DNA of 64,000 bases, taken from Paenibacillus sp. FSL H7-0737 (GTDB taxonomy: Bacteria; Bacillota; Bacilli; Paenibacillales; Paenibacillaceae). The notes below the pieces were generated by a model. It saw only the letters and a list, made by a program, of their open reading frames with translations, ran no database searches and was not told where the DNA came from. A program made the position numbers and the translations under genes. Shown here one piece after another: positions 16,583 through 27,000 of the stretch. Within the stretch, counting starts at the first letter, position 1, and each line of letters opens with the position of its first letter. The stretch covers positions 5,704,001 through 5,768,000 of the forward strand of contig NZ_CP009279.1 of the NCBI RefSeq assembly GCF_000758545.1. Direction: 5' to 3'.

Positions 16583-18033
16583 GGGTGTGCCTCCTTGGAA
16601 TCGGACAAATCCCCAATATAGCCTATTACCAGAGAGGCATTAGGGTGAAGCAGCAATTGACGGGAAGTAAACTTCCTATTGCTAATCATCCCGGGCACGA
16701 TCCCTCCTTTGTAAGCAATACGTTCAAGAGGTAGAGTGAGCGCTGAATCTCCCCCTGCAAGTAAATGAACCCCCGCTTCCTCCATTTCAGTCGATAAACT
16801 TACGATCAGATCAGCGGAGCCTTGGGTTATGGCCTTCACCACCCGCTCAATATAATGTTTCTCATATTGGATAGAAGTGGACAAATACAGAATGATATCA
16901 CTCTCATATAATGCAGATGCGTTCTTTAACGCCCGTAACCATCCATCCTCACCATGAACCGTTATCACTACATCATGTTCGCTAACCGGAAACTCAGGAG
17001 CAGCGTCCAGCAAAGTATCTCTGATCCAAATCCAGCGAATATACTTGTAGCTCTGCTGCTCGCGTGCAGCTATCCATTGCTCCTTCAGCTCATCACAATC
17101 CCAAGCTTCATCACAATACACTATGGCCGTTACCAACGGAGAAGCTAAGGGTATCCTGCCCAATGGTATAACCGGCTGTGGAAATTTTAAGAATTCAGTA
17201 GGCGGTACTAAAAGTCCTTCGTTCTCTATCCCGCTTTCAAGTGCCCATTTCTTGTAGTATGTCTGCCAGCCATTCGTCTGTTTGGATTCGTCCTTCGTTC
17301 TCAGGTATCTATCCAGTGACTGAATAGCATGAACATACACAGCTTCACTCAGTGCCAGTTTCGCTCCAATCTGCCGCGCTCGGAGACACCAGTCAGCTAT
17401 CATGAGATGCCGCGCTTGAAGCGAGGTGTCAAAGCCGCCAATTCGCTGAATCAATTCCTTAGTGAATAGAAGACAAGATCCGGTTAGCACTTCCACCTCG
17501 CGCCATTCGCCTTGATACCGCCCAAGACTGTAGCTTACATGCTCAGCTAATTCATGATGAGTACCAAAGTGAAGCCGTTTCTTCCCTTCCCCTCTCTCGG
17601 TAGAAGAACGCGGAGCAATGACTCTAACGGAAGCATCATCAAAGGAAGCCCACATTAACTCGCTTAACCAGCCAGGCGATACCATAATCGAATCTTCAAG
17701 CAGAACAGCAAAGGTGGTCTCGATATGGGCCAGAGCTAGGTTCGGCATATACTCCACCTTCTCATAGGGTAGGAAGAGCACTGGTTCCTCTGGCGAGAAC
17801 TGTCTTGCTAATACCTCCATGGGGAAATCGGGCGTCATTGAAACAGCAATAATGCGCACAGCCACTCCTGAGTGGCGCAGCAGCAGGGGTAAACAGACCC
17901 TGGCACATTCCATACGGCTAAGCTCAACTACAATAGAAATCCCATCTTCACTTGGCAAGGGTAAAAGTCCGGCACGTTCAAGGAAACCATATCTCCCTGC
18001 CAAGCGTTCCATATTCAGCGATTCATGTGACAT
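16579..18033 (-). CDS. GT2-like glycosyltransferase, probably two GT-A-type domains
   Basis: 484 aa with GGAGCGTGAG before the ATG. The first half has GT2-like elements: ISIVVELSRMECARVCLPLL, TTFAVLLEDSIMVSPGWL (the position of the DxD region) and GSCLLFTKELIQRIGGFDTS, the classic acceptor-region signature of GT2 enzymes. From ~residue 290 a second GT-A-like start (PLVTAIVYCDEAWDCDELKEQW) suggests a degenerate or second transferase domain. It is the first gene of a three-gene ATGA-coupled operon. A role in extending a surface glycan is inferred from neighbours. Confidence 0.75.
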   Translation of the reverse strand: MSHESLNMERLAGRYGFLERAGLLPLPSEDGISIVVELSRMECARVCLPLLLRHSGVAVRIIAVSMTPDFPMEVLARQFSPEEPVLFLPYEKVEYMPNLALAHIETTFAVLLEDSIMVSPGWLSELMWASFDDASVRVIAPRSSTERGEGKKRLHFGTHHELAEHVSYSLGRYQGEWREVEVLTGSCLLFTKELIQRIGGFDTSLQARHLMIADWCLRARQIGAKLALSEAVYVHAIQSLDRYLRTKDESKQTNGWQTYYKKWALESGIENEGLLVPPTEFLKFPQPVIPLGRIPLASPLVTAIVYCDEAWDCDELKEQWIAAREQQSYKYIRWIWIRDTLLDAAPEFPVSEHDVVITVHGEDGWLRALKNASALYESDIILYLSTSIQYEKHYIERVVKAITQGSADLIVSLSTEMEEAGVHLLAGGDSALTLPLERIAYKGGIVPGMISNRKFTSRQLLLHPNASLVIGYIGDLSDSKEAHP

Positions 18034-18102
18034 TTGGACTCACGCTCCATTTATTTAAAGCAACTCTACCAATAGTCTATGAGCGGTTAAGCACGATATC
18101 CC

Positions 18103-19185
18103 TTAATTCCCTCCATTTACACCTTTGCCGCCTTCTTCTGTATGAGCTGCGCCTGTATTCGAAGAATTGGGTGCAGCTGGTGATGAATTGCTATCCTCTT
18201 GGCTATTCCCAGGGGTATCCTTGCTCTGATCTGATACTCCATTTTTATCTCCACTTACAGATGGTGCAGGAATAGCAATTCCCGGGGCACTGCTGCCATT
18301 AGCTCCGACAGGCTGACCCTGATTATCGTAGTAATACATAGGCACGTCTCCGACGACCATCAAATATGACACAGGAATTTCCGTATCCACTACTTGGGGC
18401 TCCATGTCAAAAGGAATAACCACCGCTACCTCCGTAACAATATGGATATAGACCTCAACTAAAATCATATTAATTCCGGCATTTTGCTGGCGAGTGCTGA
18501 GTTCAACCTTAACAGCACCTTGCGGTTCAATCTTGATCGGGATATCAGGTCCATAAGAGGCGATGAGAGGACTACCTAGTGCCTGACCGAGCGGAATATA
18601 TTCTGTCTGATTATGCAAATCCTGCAACGTGGTCTGGATTACCTCTGCTGCTTGCGAAGTAATACGCATATGCTCCGCATAGTTCAACATAAAGCCTGAT
18701 ATTTTCCCGTTCTTATCGGTCTTCCAATCAATCAGTTCCTCCGCATTTCCTCCGTTCGCAACTTGTGAAGTAATCGCTTTATTTATCGACTCTGTTGCGA
18801 TTTGCTTCACACGAATTTGCGCTAAATGCAAGATAGGTGGCTTCATGTGCAGCTCCACGTATCGCAGTGCTTGTAGCACAAGCACAATCAATACCAAGGA
18901 TGCAATCAACCAAAATTTGCGCCGGCTTCTTGGCTTACGCGTGTTTCCGCCGGAAACGGTCATCTTTCTCTCTGCCCTACTGGATGATCTCATATGACTT
19001 CTACTTCGCTTAGCTTCAAAGCGTGCACTCTGTGGTCTTGCCGCTGCCCTACTAGGTTTTGACTTGAACGCGGAGCTTCTTCCAGAGAACCTCGGCGTCC
19101 CGCCCCCATTTATTTTTGGCAGCCGAAGCTGACCTAGATCAGGTAATCTTAGCCCTCGGTTCCCCCATTTTCTTAATCTCCCCAT
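18103..19185 (-). CDS. yunB: Sporulation protein YunB
   Basis: 360 aa from the ATG at 19185, with GGGAGGGAC upstream; the GTG at 19203 lies within this ribosome binding site. A basic, Arg/Ser-rich N-terminal region precedes one membrane segment (~88-108, FWLIASLVLIVLVLQALRYVEL). The conserved YunB domain follows, with PPILHLAQIRVKQIATESINKAI and features such as IPLGQALGSPLIASYGPDIPIK. In B. subtilis yunB is a mother-cell sporulation gene; mutants form abnormal spores. The C-terminal Ser/Pro/Gly-rich tail beyond ~300 is an extension not needed for the fold. Its position next to the glycosyltransferase operons supports, but does not prove, a spore-surface setting. Confidence 0.88.
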   Translation of the reverse strand: MGRLRKWGNRGLRLPDLGQLRLPKINGGGTPRFSGRSSAFKSKPSRAAARPQSARFEAKRSRSHMRSSSRAERKMTVSGGNTRKPRSRRKFWLIASLVLIVLVLQALRYVELHMKPPILHLAQIRVKQIATESINKAITSQVANGGNAEELIDWKTDKNGKISGFMLNYAEHMRITSQAAEVIQTTLQDLHNQTEYIPLGQALGSPLIASYGPDIPIKIEPQGAVKVELSTRQQNAGINMILVEVYIHIVTEVAVVIPFDMEPQVVDTEIPVSYLMVVGDVPMYYYDNQGQPVGANGSSAPGIAIPAPSVSGDKNGVSDQSKDTPGNSQEDSNSSPAAPNSSNTGAAHTEEGGKGVNGGN

Positions 19186-19263
19186 TGCGATAGTCCCTCC
19201 CACCTTACGTAGAGGTCAAGCCACCTCCACTTAGTTTAAGGTATTCGGAAAGAAGACAAAAAA

Positions 19264-19307
19264 GAAGAACGTTCCCTCCGGCGGATAATGCCAAAGAAAC
19301 GTTCTTC
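19264..19307 (-). terminator. Intrinsic terminator of the TVP38-family gene
   Basis: GAAGAACGTT and AACGTTCTTC form a 10-bp stem. On the minus strand it is followed by TTTTTTG. Confidence 0.8.
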
Positions 19308-19330
19308 ATTTATTTGATGATCAATTAATA

Positions 19331-19942
19331 TTAGTGCATTCTACTCCGTTTATCTTCCTGTAGATGGTCCCAGTGCCGCCGTATAAAGATACCGATTAGA
19401 ATAGCGATAAACACGGCATACCAAGTAATATATCCATTCCATTCTTCCCTAGGGACAATTAGACTTGAGCCGATCGTACCGAATAGCCAAATGTAAGACA
19501 GATTCCCAAGCACGGTTCCCCAAATAAAAGATGATGCTTTTATCGGTGAAACAGCGGACATAAAATTGATTATATTGTTCGGAATAATGGGAATCGTACG
19601 TAGAAGGACCAGCGTCCAAATTCCATATCGGTCCAAGTAACGCTGCCATTTATCATACCTTTTCAGCTTGGACCTCCATTTTCGATCAAACCAATTGTAA
19701 AGGTATCGTCGAATGAGGAAGTACATCAGTATTCCACCCAGATTACAAGCCAGCCAACTAATTATCATACCTCCAATAACGTTAAATACTGACACATGGA
19801 GGACAATCAAAATTACGAACGGAAAAAATCCTAATATACTCTGCAACAGCGCCAATGGAATCGTCACAAATAAAATAGAGGGTCCACTAAGGCCAAGCGT
19901 TTGCAGCAGCCAATCTATCCAGGTATTTATGGTCTCTGTCAT
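19331..19942 (-). CDS. TVP38/TMEM64 (DedA-like VTT domain) membrane protein
   Basis: 203 aa with GGAG 8 nt before the ATG. Five to six hydrophobic segments are visible. The VTT/SNARE-associated signature surrounds FFPFVILIVLHVSVFNVIGGMI and the RYGIWTLVLLRTIPIIPNNIINFMSAV segment, where the RxxPxxPxxxxN motif is characteristic. The family includes DedA and TVP38 proteins implicated in lipid or small-molecule transport across the membrane. The specific role here is unknown. It is monocistronic by flanking terminators. Confidence 0.85.
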   Translation of the reverse strand: MTETINTWIDWLLQTLGLSGPSILFVTIPLALLQSILGFFPFVILIVLHVSVFNVIGGMIISWLACNLGGILMYFLIRRYLYNWFDRKWRSKLKRYDKWQRYLDRYGIWTLVLLRTIPIIPNNIINFMSAVSPIKASSFIWGTVLGNLSYIWLFGTIGSSLIVPREEWNGYITWYAVFIAILIGIFIRRHWDHLQEDKRSRMH

Positions 19943-20072
19943 GAAGCAGTCTCCTCTCTTGACTCCTTGCAGCAGCTGCCTCCTGATTTACTTCGCTAAA
20001 GCATAAGTGTGAGCATTAAAATATAAGCAAAGTATAGATATTCCTTTGAATACTTTGCTTATATTCCCAAGA

Positions 20073-20096
20073 AAAACACCCCTTCCGGGGTGTTTT
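20073..20096 (-). terminator. Terminator of the opuA operon
   Basis: AAAACACCCC pairs with GGGGTGTTTT around TTCC. A T-rich run follows on the minus strand, about 110 bp after the opuAC stop. Confidence 0.8.
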
Positions 20097-20206
20097 ATTG
20101 AATGATTTTGCTTATGAAGTGCATTTGTAAAGAACAGTGGTTAGCGTACAAGTTACACTTTTGTAATCCATTGATTCTTCACATCATACCACAGAATTCT
20201 ATCTAC

Positions 20207-21076
20207 TTACAATTCTACACCTTGAATCCACGCATTCACTTTATCTGGGTTGTTTTCTACCCAAGTTTTAGCAGCTTCTTCTGGTGACTTCCCACCTTGA
20301 ACCTCAACCATTACTTTCGCCATGTCTTCTGCTGTCCACTCGAATTGATCCAAGAACTTATAGACATTCGGCATGTCTTCTTTCAGACCTTGACGAACCA
20401 TCGTATGGATTTGCTCATCCGCACCATATACACCTTTTGGATCTTCCAGATATTTCAGGTCCATATTGGCGAACATCCAGTGTGGTGTCCAACCCGTTAC
20501 AACGATAGGCTCGTTGTTGTCATAGGCTTTTTGCAGCTCCTGAGCCATCGCTGCCGATGAACTTTCTAGAAGCGTATATTCACTAAGACCATATTCCGCA
20601 ATAGCCTTTTCAGTCGTCGTCATAATACCAGCACCAGGCTCAATTCCGATAATTCGATTGCTCAATTTACCTGCCAGGTCACTGTTCTTCAAGTCTTCAA
20701 TAGAATTAATATCCATGTACGCTGGAACCGCTAAACCAACTTTAGTTCCGTTCAAATTAGCACCTAAATCTTCGATTTTCGAACCATACTTCTCTAAATA
20801 AGCTGCATGCGTGCTTGGTAACCAAGCTGCGACCATAGCATCCGCACTACCATCAGCAACCCCTGCCCACATTGGGCCTGCATCTACCTGTAGCATTTCA
20901 ACGGTAGCTCCAAGCTTAGTTTCAAGTACTTCTTTAACAACATAAGTACTCGCAATTTCGGAATCCCATGCCACATATGCCAATTTCACTTTTTCTTTAC
21001 TAGTGGATGAACATCCGGCAATAACAGTAATCATCATAATCACTAACAGGAATATACCTATATTTTTTTTCTTCAT
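20207..21076 (-). CDS. opuAC: Glycine betaine/proline-betaine ABC transporter substrate-binding lipoprotein
   Basis: 289 aa with a lipoprotein signal peptide ending in the VIAGC lipobox (Cys22). The mature part is an OpuAC/ProX-type domain (VKLAYVAWDSEIASTYVV) with GPMWAGVADGSADAMVAAWLPSTH and GWTPHWMF. These segments supply the Trp residues that cage quaternary ammonium in this family. It is the third gene of the opuAA-AB-AC operon and is anchored outside the membrane for osmoprotectant capture. Choline or carnitine is an alternative ligand. The ribosome binding site is weak (GATAGGGG). Confidence 0.92.
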   Translation of the reverse strand: MKKKNIGIFLLVIMMITVIAGCSSTSKEKVKLAYVAWDSEIASTYVVKEVLETKLGATVEMLQVDAGPMWAGVADGSADAMVAAWLPSTHAAYLEKYGSKIEDLGANLNGTKVGLAVPAYMDINSIEDLKNSDLAGKLSNRIIGIEPGAGIMTTTEKAIAEYGLSEYTLLESSSAAMAQELQKAYDNNEPIVVTGWTPHWMFANMDLKYLEDPKGVYGADEQIHTMVRQGLKEDMPNVYKFLDQFEWTAEDMAKVMVEVQGGKSPEEAAKTWVENNPDKVNAWIQGVEL

Positions 21077-21091
21077 ATCTATTTAAAACCC

Positions 21092-21925
21092 CTATCTCTG
21101 TTTTGGTTTTAGTGCATTCTGCGTTAAACGGTCGAGTAGAATAGCTATAATAACGATAGCAATCCCCGCCTCGAACCCATCTCCTGTCTTAGCCTGCGAT
21201 ACCGCGCGGTATACATAGGCACCTACACCTTGCGCACCGATCATAGATGAGATGACAACCATCGAGAGTGATAACATAATCGTCTGATTGACGCCTGCCA
21301 TAATCGTTGGCAGTGCGATCGGCAGCTGCAATTTAACCAGCTTCTGAGTTGGTGTTGAACCGAAAGCATCGGCTGCTTCAACTAACTCCTCTGAAACCTG
21401 ACGAATACCGAGATTGGTCAAACGAATTGTCGGTGGAATCGCAAAGATGATCGATGCAATTACACCTGGAACTACCCCAAGTGAGAAAAAAGATACCGCT
21501 GGCAATAAATACACAAATGCCGGCATCGTCTGCATAAAGTCCAAAATAGGCGTAACTGTATTTCTAACCGCATTTCTCTGCGCACACAAAATACCAATCG
21601 GTACGCCGATTACTACAGCCAATATCGAGGCGGTTAGAACAAGGGCTAAAGATTGCATCGAAGGTCCCCATAATCCGAGATTATCGATTAAGAGCAGTCC
21701 GATTACCGCAAATAAAGCCATGCGCCATTTCCCAATCCAATAAGACAAAGCTGCAATAAGTACGATAAGCACTAATGCAGGCAGGAAGGTCAGCGCACCT
21801 TCAATTGCAGAAACCATTCCACCGATTATTGTAGCGATAAAGTCAAACAAGGGGCCACAATACGTAGTTAGCCAGTTTTCCAACCACTCGAGGGCCTTTC
21901 CTAAAGGCAGTTTTGGAATGTCCAT
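21092..21925 (-). CDS. opuAB: Glycine betaine ABC transporter permease
   Basis: 277 aa with about six membrane segments and the binding-protein-dependent transport signature EELVEAADAFGSTPTQKLVKLQLPIALPTIMAG. Its start overlaps the opuAA stop as TAATG, with GGAAGGAG upstream, so translation is coupled. It forms the membrane channel of the OpuA osmoprotectant importer. Confidence 0.93.
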   Translation of the reverse strand: MDIPKLPLGKALEWLENWLTTYCGPLFDFIATIIGGMVSAIEGALTFLPALVLIVLIAALSYWIGKWRMALFAVIGLLLIDNLGLWGPSMQSLALVLTASILAVVIGVPIGILCAQRNAVRNTVTPILDFMQTMPAFVYLLPAVSFFSLGVVPGVIASIIFAIPPTIRLTNLGIRQVSEELVEAADAFGSTPTQKLVKLQLPIALPTIMAGVNQTIMLSLSMVVISSMIGAQGVGAYVYRAVSQAKTGDGFEAGIAIVIIAILLDRLTQNALKPKQR

Positions 21926-23121
21926 TAAGATCCTTCTCCTTCCGGTACCGCGTTACCCGCGAGTGCGGAAAGAACGGCTCCCTTAATCACAATGCCCTTT
22001 AATTTATCCGCTTCATCTACGACGGCTACAGGCAAATGTGTCTCAGATATTAGTTCAAAGAAATCATTGAGCAGCGTTTCTGGATATACACGAGGAATCT
22101 CCCGCCGTGTAACCTCTAGGATGGATTTATTATCCTTTAGTGCCTGTGCTGCGTCCTCAGCTGTAATAACACCCAAGAGCTTGTTTTCTTTGTCTACCAC
22201 ATACAAGCTGAATATGCCGCTATCACGCATTAATTGAAGTGCTACCCGAGGTCCACGCTCAGGTCTAACCGTTTCCGGTTGCCGCATCACATGAGCTGCT
22301 GTTAGCACCTTGGACAAGTCCACATCCTCCACGAACCGCTCTACATATTTATTGGCAGGTTGAATGAGAATCTCTTCCGGCGTACCAATCTGCACGATAA
22401 CACCGTCTTTCATCAATGCAATCCGATCACCAATCCGCAGGGCTTCGTCTAGATCATGAGTGATGAACACAATCGTCTTCTTCACTCTGGACTGCAATTC
22501 CAGCAGCTCCTGCTGCATGTCTTTACGGATCAGCGGATCTAGTGCACTAAAGGCTTCGTCCATGAGCAGGATATCTGGGTCATTAGCAAGTCCTCTTGCT
22601 AGTCCCACACGCTGCTGCATCCCTCCGCTGAGTTGATCCGGGCGATGGTTCTCCCATCCCTTTAGACCCACTAGATGCAATGCCTCCATGGCCCGTTCAG
22701 TTCTCTTCTTTTTATCTACGCCCTGAACCTCAAGTCCGTATTCCGCATTCTCCAATACCGTTCGGTGTGGAAACAATGCGAACTTCTGAAACACCATGCC
22801 GATGTTCTTGCGCCGAAATTGCCGAAGCTCCTCCGGGTTCATTTTAACGACGTCTTTTCCTTTAAAAAGGACTTGTCCCCCTGTAGGCTCAATCAAACGG
22901 TTCAACAAACGAACCAACGTTGACTTACCGCTGCCGGACAATCCCATAATTACGAATATTTCTCCTTCTTCAATGCTGAATTCGGCTTTGTTGACTCCGA
23001 CCGTCAACTTTAATTCCTGAGCGATCTTTTCCTTTGACCACCCTTGCTCTAATAATGGAATCGCCTTTCCCGCATCATGACCGAATACTTTGGTTAGCTT
23101 TTTCACCTCTATAATAGCCAT
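21925..23121 (-). CDS. opuAA: Glycine betaine ABC transporter ATPase with CBS domains
   Basis: 398 aa, start with GGAGGACGGC. Walker A GLSGSGKST is at 60-68, the signature is LSGGMQQR, and Walker B is DILLMDEAFSALD. The C-terminal ~130 residues are a tandem CBS pair (GIFSLYVVDKENKLLGVITAEDA and LPVAVVDEADKLKGIV). In OpuA-type importers the CBS module senses ionic strength, and in several Firmicutes it also binds c-di-AMP. This is notable because a c-di-AMP riboswitch lies elsewhere in the window. Confidence 0.94.
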   Translation of the reverse strand: MAIIEVKKLTKVFGHDAGKAIPLLEQGWSKEKIAQELKLTVGVNKAEFSIEEGEIFVIMGLSGSGKSTLVRLLNRLIEPTGGQVLFKGKDVVKMNPEELRQFRRKNIGMVFQKFALFPHRTVLENAEYGLEVQGVDKKKRTERAMEALHLVGLKGWENHRPDQLSGGMQQRVGLARGLANDPDILLMDEAFSALDPLIRKDMQQELLELQSRVKKTIVFITHDLDEALRIGDRIALMKDGVIVQIGTPEEILIQPANKYVERFVEDVDLSKVLTAAHVMRQPETVRPERGPRVALQLMRDSGIFSLYVVDKENKLLGVITAEDAAQALKDNKSILEVTRREIPRVYPETLLNDFFELISETHLPVAVVDEADKLKGIVIKGAVLSALAGNAVPEGEGS

Positions 23122-23223
23122 GCCGTCCTCCTTCTCCCGAAAATATATCCGGGTTTAGTTCACTTATAGTAGTGTACCGGACTATTGAAAATTCATGCAA
23201 ACACCATATACGGATAAAATTTA

Positions 23224-23275
23224 GTGTACAGTTTTAACTTTACGTACTTTATGTATAGAATACTCTGTTTTACAC
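23224..23275. promoter_or_regulatory. Candidate regulator-binding inverted repeat between opuA and gbsR-like gene
   Basis: GTGTACAG (23224-23231) and CTGTTTTACAC (23265-23275) form an imperfect inverted repeat centred near 23249 in the 259-bp divergent intergenic region. It is a possible site for the GbsR-like repressor; the match is weak and untested. Confidence 0.25.
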
Positions 23276-23380
23276 CAAATTCCTTTCTTCATGATTTCTT
23301 TACTTATGGAGGGGGATTTGATTACAATACATTGTATAAGGTTGCAGCAGTCTATCGACCTATTCCTCAGGAGGGACATC

Positions 23381-23941
23381 ATGAACGATTTAGAAGGGTT
23401 AACACCCGAACAAATAGAGAAGATTAGTAAGGCCCGTGAACGCGTGATAGACTCTATCGGTAAAAATATGGACCTATACGGCATCACTTTATCCATTGGG
23501 CATTTATACGGTTATATGTATTTCAATCAAGGTCCAGTGACACTGGACGAGCTTAGCAAAACAATGGGAATGAGCAAAACGTCCATGAGTACGGGAGTCC
23601 GTACCCTCCTAGATCTGAAAATGATCGATAAAGTTTGGGGGAGAGGGACTCGCAAAGACCTGTTTACCACTGTGCCTGACTGGCATCAGAACTTCAGTGA
23701 TTACTTCTCTATTAAATGGAGAAAAGCCGTCGAAGGAAATATGATTTCACTAGCGAAATCACTTGCAGAAATTAACGATATGAAAAAAGAGTATAGTGAC
23801 GATAGTAAACTTATGCAGCTCTTAAATACAGATGAAGAGAAGATTACCGAATCCATTAATTACTACCGCTGGTTGCTAAAATTAATAGAATCCTTTGAGA
23901 ATGGTAAGATCTTCGAATTTATCCCTAAAGAAGAATCTTAA
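23381..23941 (+). CDS. gbsR: GbsR/OpuAR-like MarR-fold repressor of osmoprotectant uptake
   Basis: 186 aa from the ATG at 23381 with AGGAGGGAC upstream; longer frames lack a ribosome binding site. The winged-helix part (TLDELSKTMGMSKTSMSTGVRTLLDLKMIDKVWGRG, residues ~45-85) matches the GbsR family of choline-sensing repressors, and length is as expected (B. subtilis GbsR ~180 aa). It is divergent from the opuA operon and most likely controls it, possibly with choline or a betaine as effector. It is GbsR-like by motif; no gbsAB genes are in the window. Confidence 0.85.
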   Translation: MNDLEGLTPEQIEKISKARERVIDSIGKNMDLYGITLSIGHLYGYMYFNQGPVTLDELSKTMGMSKTSMSTGVRTLLDLKMIDKVWGRGTRKDLFTTVPDWHQNFSDYFSIKWRKAVEGNMISLAKSLAEINDMKKEYSDDSKLMQLLNTDEEKITESINYYRWLLKLIESFENGKIFEFIPKEES

Positions 23942-23949
23942 TTCCAAAA

Positions 23950-24000
23950 CAAAAAAAAACGACAGTGCTCCTGTAAAAAGGAAAACACTGCCGTTTTTTT
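23950..24000. terminator. Bidirectional terminator between gbsR-like and GH16 genes
   Basis: A-rich flank, ACG(A)CAGTG / CACTG(C)CGT stem with an inner TCCT/AGGA pair, and TTTTTTT flank. It serves two convergent genes. Confidence 0.8.
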
Positions 24001-24003
24001 CGT

Positions 24004-27000
24004 TTAACCTTCGATTAAGCTTACATCATCCAAATAGATCGTGCTGCCCGCACTAATTTCATTATTCGTCTCCGTACTGTTTCCATCAATAAGCCCTAGT
24101 AAAAATACCAAATGAGCCCCTGCGTCTGTCGCACCGTTCATGGTAAATGTGTAGCTGAATTCTTTCATACTTTGGGTCAAAGCTATAAGCTCAGCTTCCA
24201 TATATTTGTTGTATTCCCCGCCTTTATGCTCCACAGCTACCTGAATATTACGGTTTACCGTAGAACGGGCCTTAAACTTCAAGGTATACGTCTTTCCCTG
24301 AATAAGCTTCAGGTTTTCATAATCCACTTGTGCGCTGTAAGCAGCTTGCCCTGTGCCCGTCAGATCTATCGCAAATTCCCCATCTTTTACAGCAGCAGAT
24401 CCAGTTCCATCAAAATACTGGCTCCACCCTTTAGAATCCACATCAAAGGTTCCATTATCCAGCGTACCGCTTGGTGGGTTCACTGGCGGACCACCTTGTA
24501 CCTCCCGGACCACAATATCGTCAAAAGAAATCGTATGTGGCGTACTGTTAGTCGTAGGATCAGTGCCCAGCGATTTGCCGATCAGATAATTCAGCTTCAG
24601 CGGATTGCTGTTGGACACCGTAAATTGTGCGCCATACGTTGCCCAATCGGCAGTAATATCAAACTTAGCTTGAGCGGAAGCTGCAGAAGTATTGGAGTAT
24701 TCTAGGATGATCTGCCGCGGAACCGTTGATTTCGCCTTAAAGCTCACCTCATACGTTTTTCCGCCTTCCAGTGGGATACCCTCTTGGTAGAATTGTGTAT
24801 GCCACGCCTCCCATCCTGCCGACGTAATCAAGATTTCTGCCACGCCATCCTTTACCTCAAACCCAGAAACACCACCTTCTCCAGACCATGTAGACCAACC
24901 CGTCTTACCACTGCCGAACGAGCCATTTATGACTAGATTGTTATCGTTAGCAAGTATCGTCTGAAGCACAGATGCATTTGCGTAATGGTCAGCTTCTACA
25001 GTGATTGTATAGCTGCCCTCGGATGGAAATACTGCTGCATCGATTGTGATTTTTCCAGGCTCAATGGTGTACTGTTCGGTTTCAAGTGTTATACCATTAA
25101 CCTTCACTGCAATGATTTTCTTTCTCCAATCCTCATGGTCTATGAAGGTTAGTTCAATCGGCTGCGAAACTCTGTTATTGCTGCTATCGCTTAGTAATTC
25201 CTGCGGTTTGGCCGGTGCATTTTTGATTTCAAATTTCACATTATCGATGATAATATCATGGCTTTGAGGAATACTAATTCCCTCAACCTTTCCAAGCAGG
25301 AATTTAAGTGACAATGTGTCCTTACTGCCTTGACGGAATTCGAATGTGTAATGATTCGTTGCTGGTGTGAGCTCTACAATTTTTGTAAATGAAGCCTGAT
25401 AAGACGCATTTTCAACATTCACACCGATTTTTCGGGCAATGGTTGAACTGGCATCAAACTCTAGCACATAATCTATTCCGCTTGCAGCTTTCAAGTTATT
25501 TTGAAACAACATCACGGAATATGGCTGGCTACCCGTATTCGTAATGTTAAACTTCGCTGTTCCATCTGTAGCAGTAGCAGTGCTCTGTCCGCCCTGCTCC
25601 GTCAACAGCCAATCCCAGGCATGAAATTCAGTGTTGAATTCACCATTCACAAGCGGGTAGTAGACAAGTGATGGATCATAATAAAAGCTCGTGCGCAGCA
25701 ACTTGAAGTTATCCAAGATGACTGTATCGGTAGCACCGTTCAGAAGTAACACAAATTGTCCCTCATGATCCGTTGTACCTGCAAGGTTGGTGAAGACTGC
25801 TTTTATTTGTTGTTCACCTTGGGCTAAATTAACTGACTGCTGCGCATGTACGTTGCCGTCTTTTCCAAGAAGCTGAACTGTGGCAGTATGTGCAGAGGAT
25901 ACTGCAGCATTAAAGGTAAGCTCATAATCTTGGCCCTGTATGAGCTGAATTCCCTTCTGAAGCAATCGAACTTCGCCACTTTCGCTGCCGCCAATCTGCA
26001 GATTCAGCTTTCCTGTATCATCTACATTGGCAGTGGACGTTGTACCATTGGCTATTTCTACGTGCCAATAGCTCATCCGATTGGGCTCACCAAGATCGAA
26101 AGTGCCATTGTACAGATGATTACCGCTACCGAGCGGTGTTTTTATTCCATCATGATCAAAAGGAATACTATCTACCTCTTCCAGACGGACATTACCTAAC
26201 CAAACTGGTGAAGCGTTAGTTCCCATATTGAACTCTATCCGTGCTGCAATGTCAGAGTTGTCCTTCATTTGAAACATCGTTTCGTAATGGGACATCTCGG
26301 AAGTCAGCTCTGCCTTAAGCGCTGGAGAATAAGCCGCAAAGCCACGTGATTCTCCCCCCGTTAATTTAACACTAATATTACGTGACACATCTGTTTTGGC
26401 ATCGAAGCTGAGCTTATAGAATCTACCTTTAGCAACGGATACAATCGCTTGAGGTTGAACGGAATAGGCATTGCCTCCAGCGTTACTGATATTTACCTTT
26501 AGGAAGTTGTGTCCTCCAATCGGTACAGTGGAAACTGTAGCATCAGCTCCTGGTTCTTTAAACAAAACCCAATGTGAAGTATTCGGTATGCCCATTCCAT
26601 CATCTCCCGGAACCTGCTCCGTGAAGTTGTTGTTATAGACAAGGTTTCCGTCAGGAAGTGCTAGCTTTGAGCCTTCCAAGTAAGGCTCCTTATCCAGCGT
26701 AACTGGTACCGGCTCACGATACTCTCGGCCTGTCAGTTCATAGACTCTGACATAATCAACCTGCATCGATTTTGGAAACACGGTTTCTGGTGTTGGATCA
26801 CCATCGAAGTTGCCGCCGACAGCCAGATTTAACAGCAGGTGGAACTCCTGATTGAACGGTGCTGGATAAGCATTATTCGCAGGCTGGCCATTGCTGATGC
26901 TGTACCAGTCATTTTTGGTCAAGAACAGCTCACCATCTACATACCAGCGAATTTCTCCCGGTTCCCACTCAATGGAGTACGTATGGAATTGTTCTATCGT

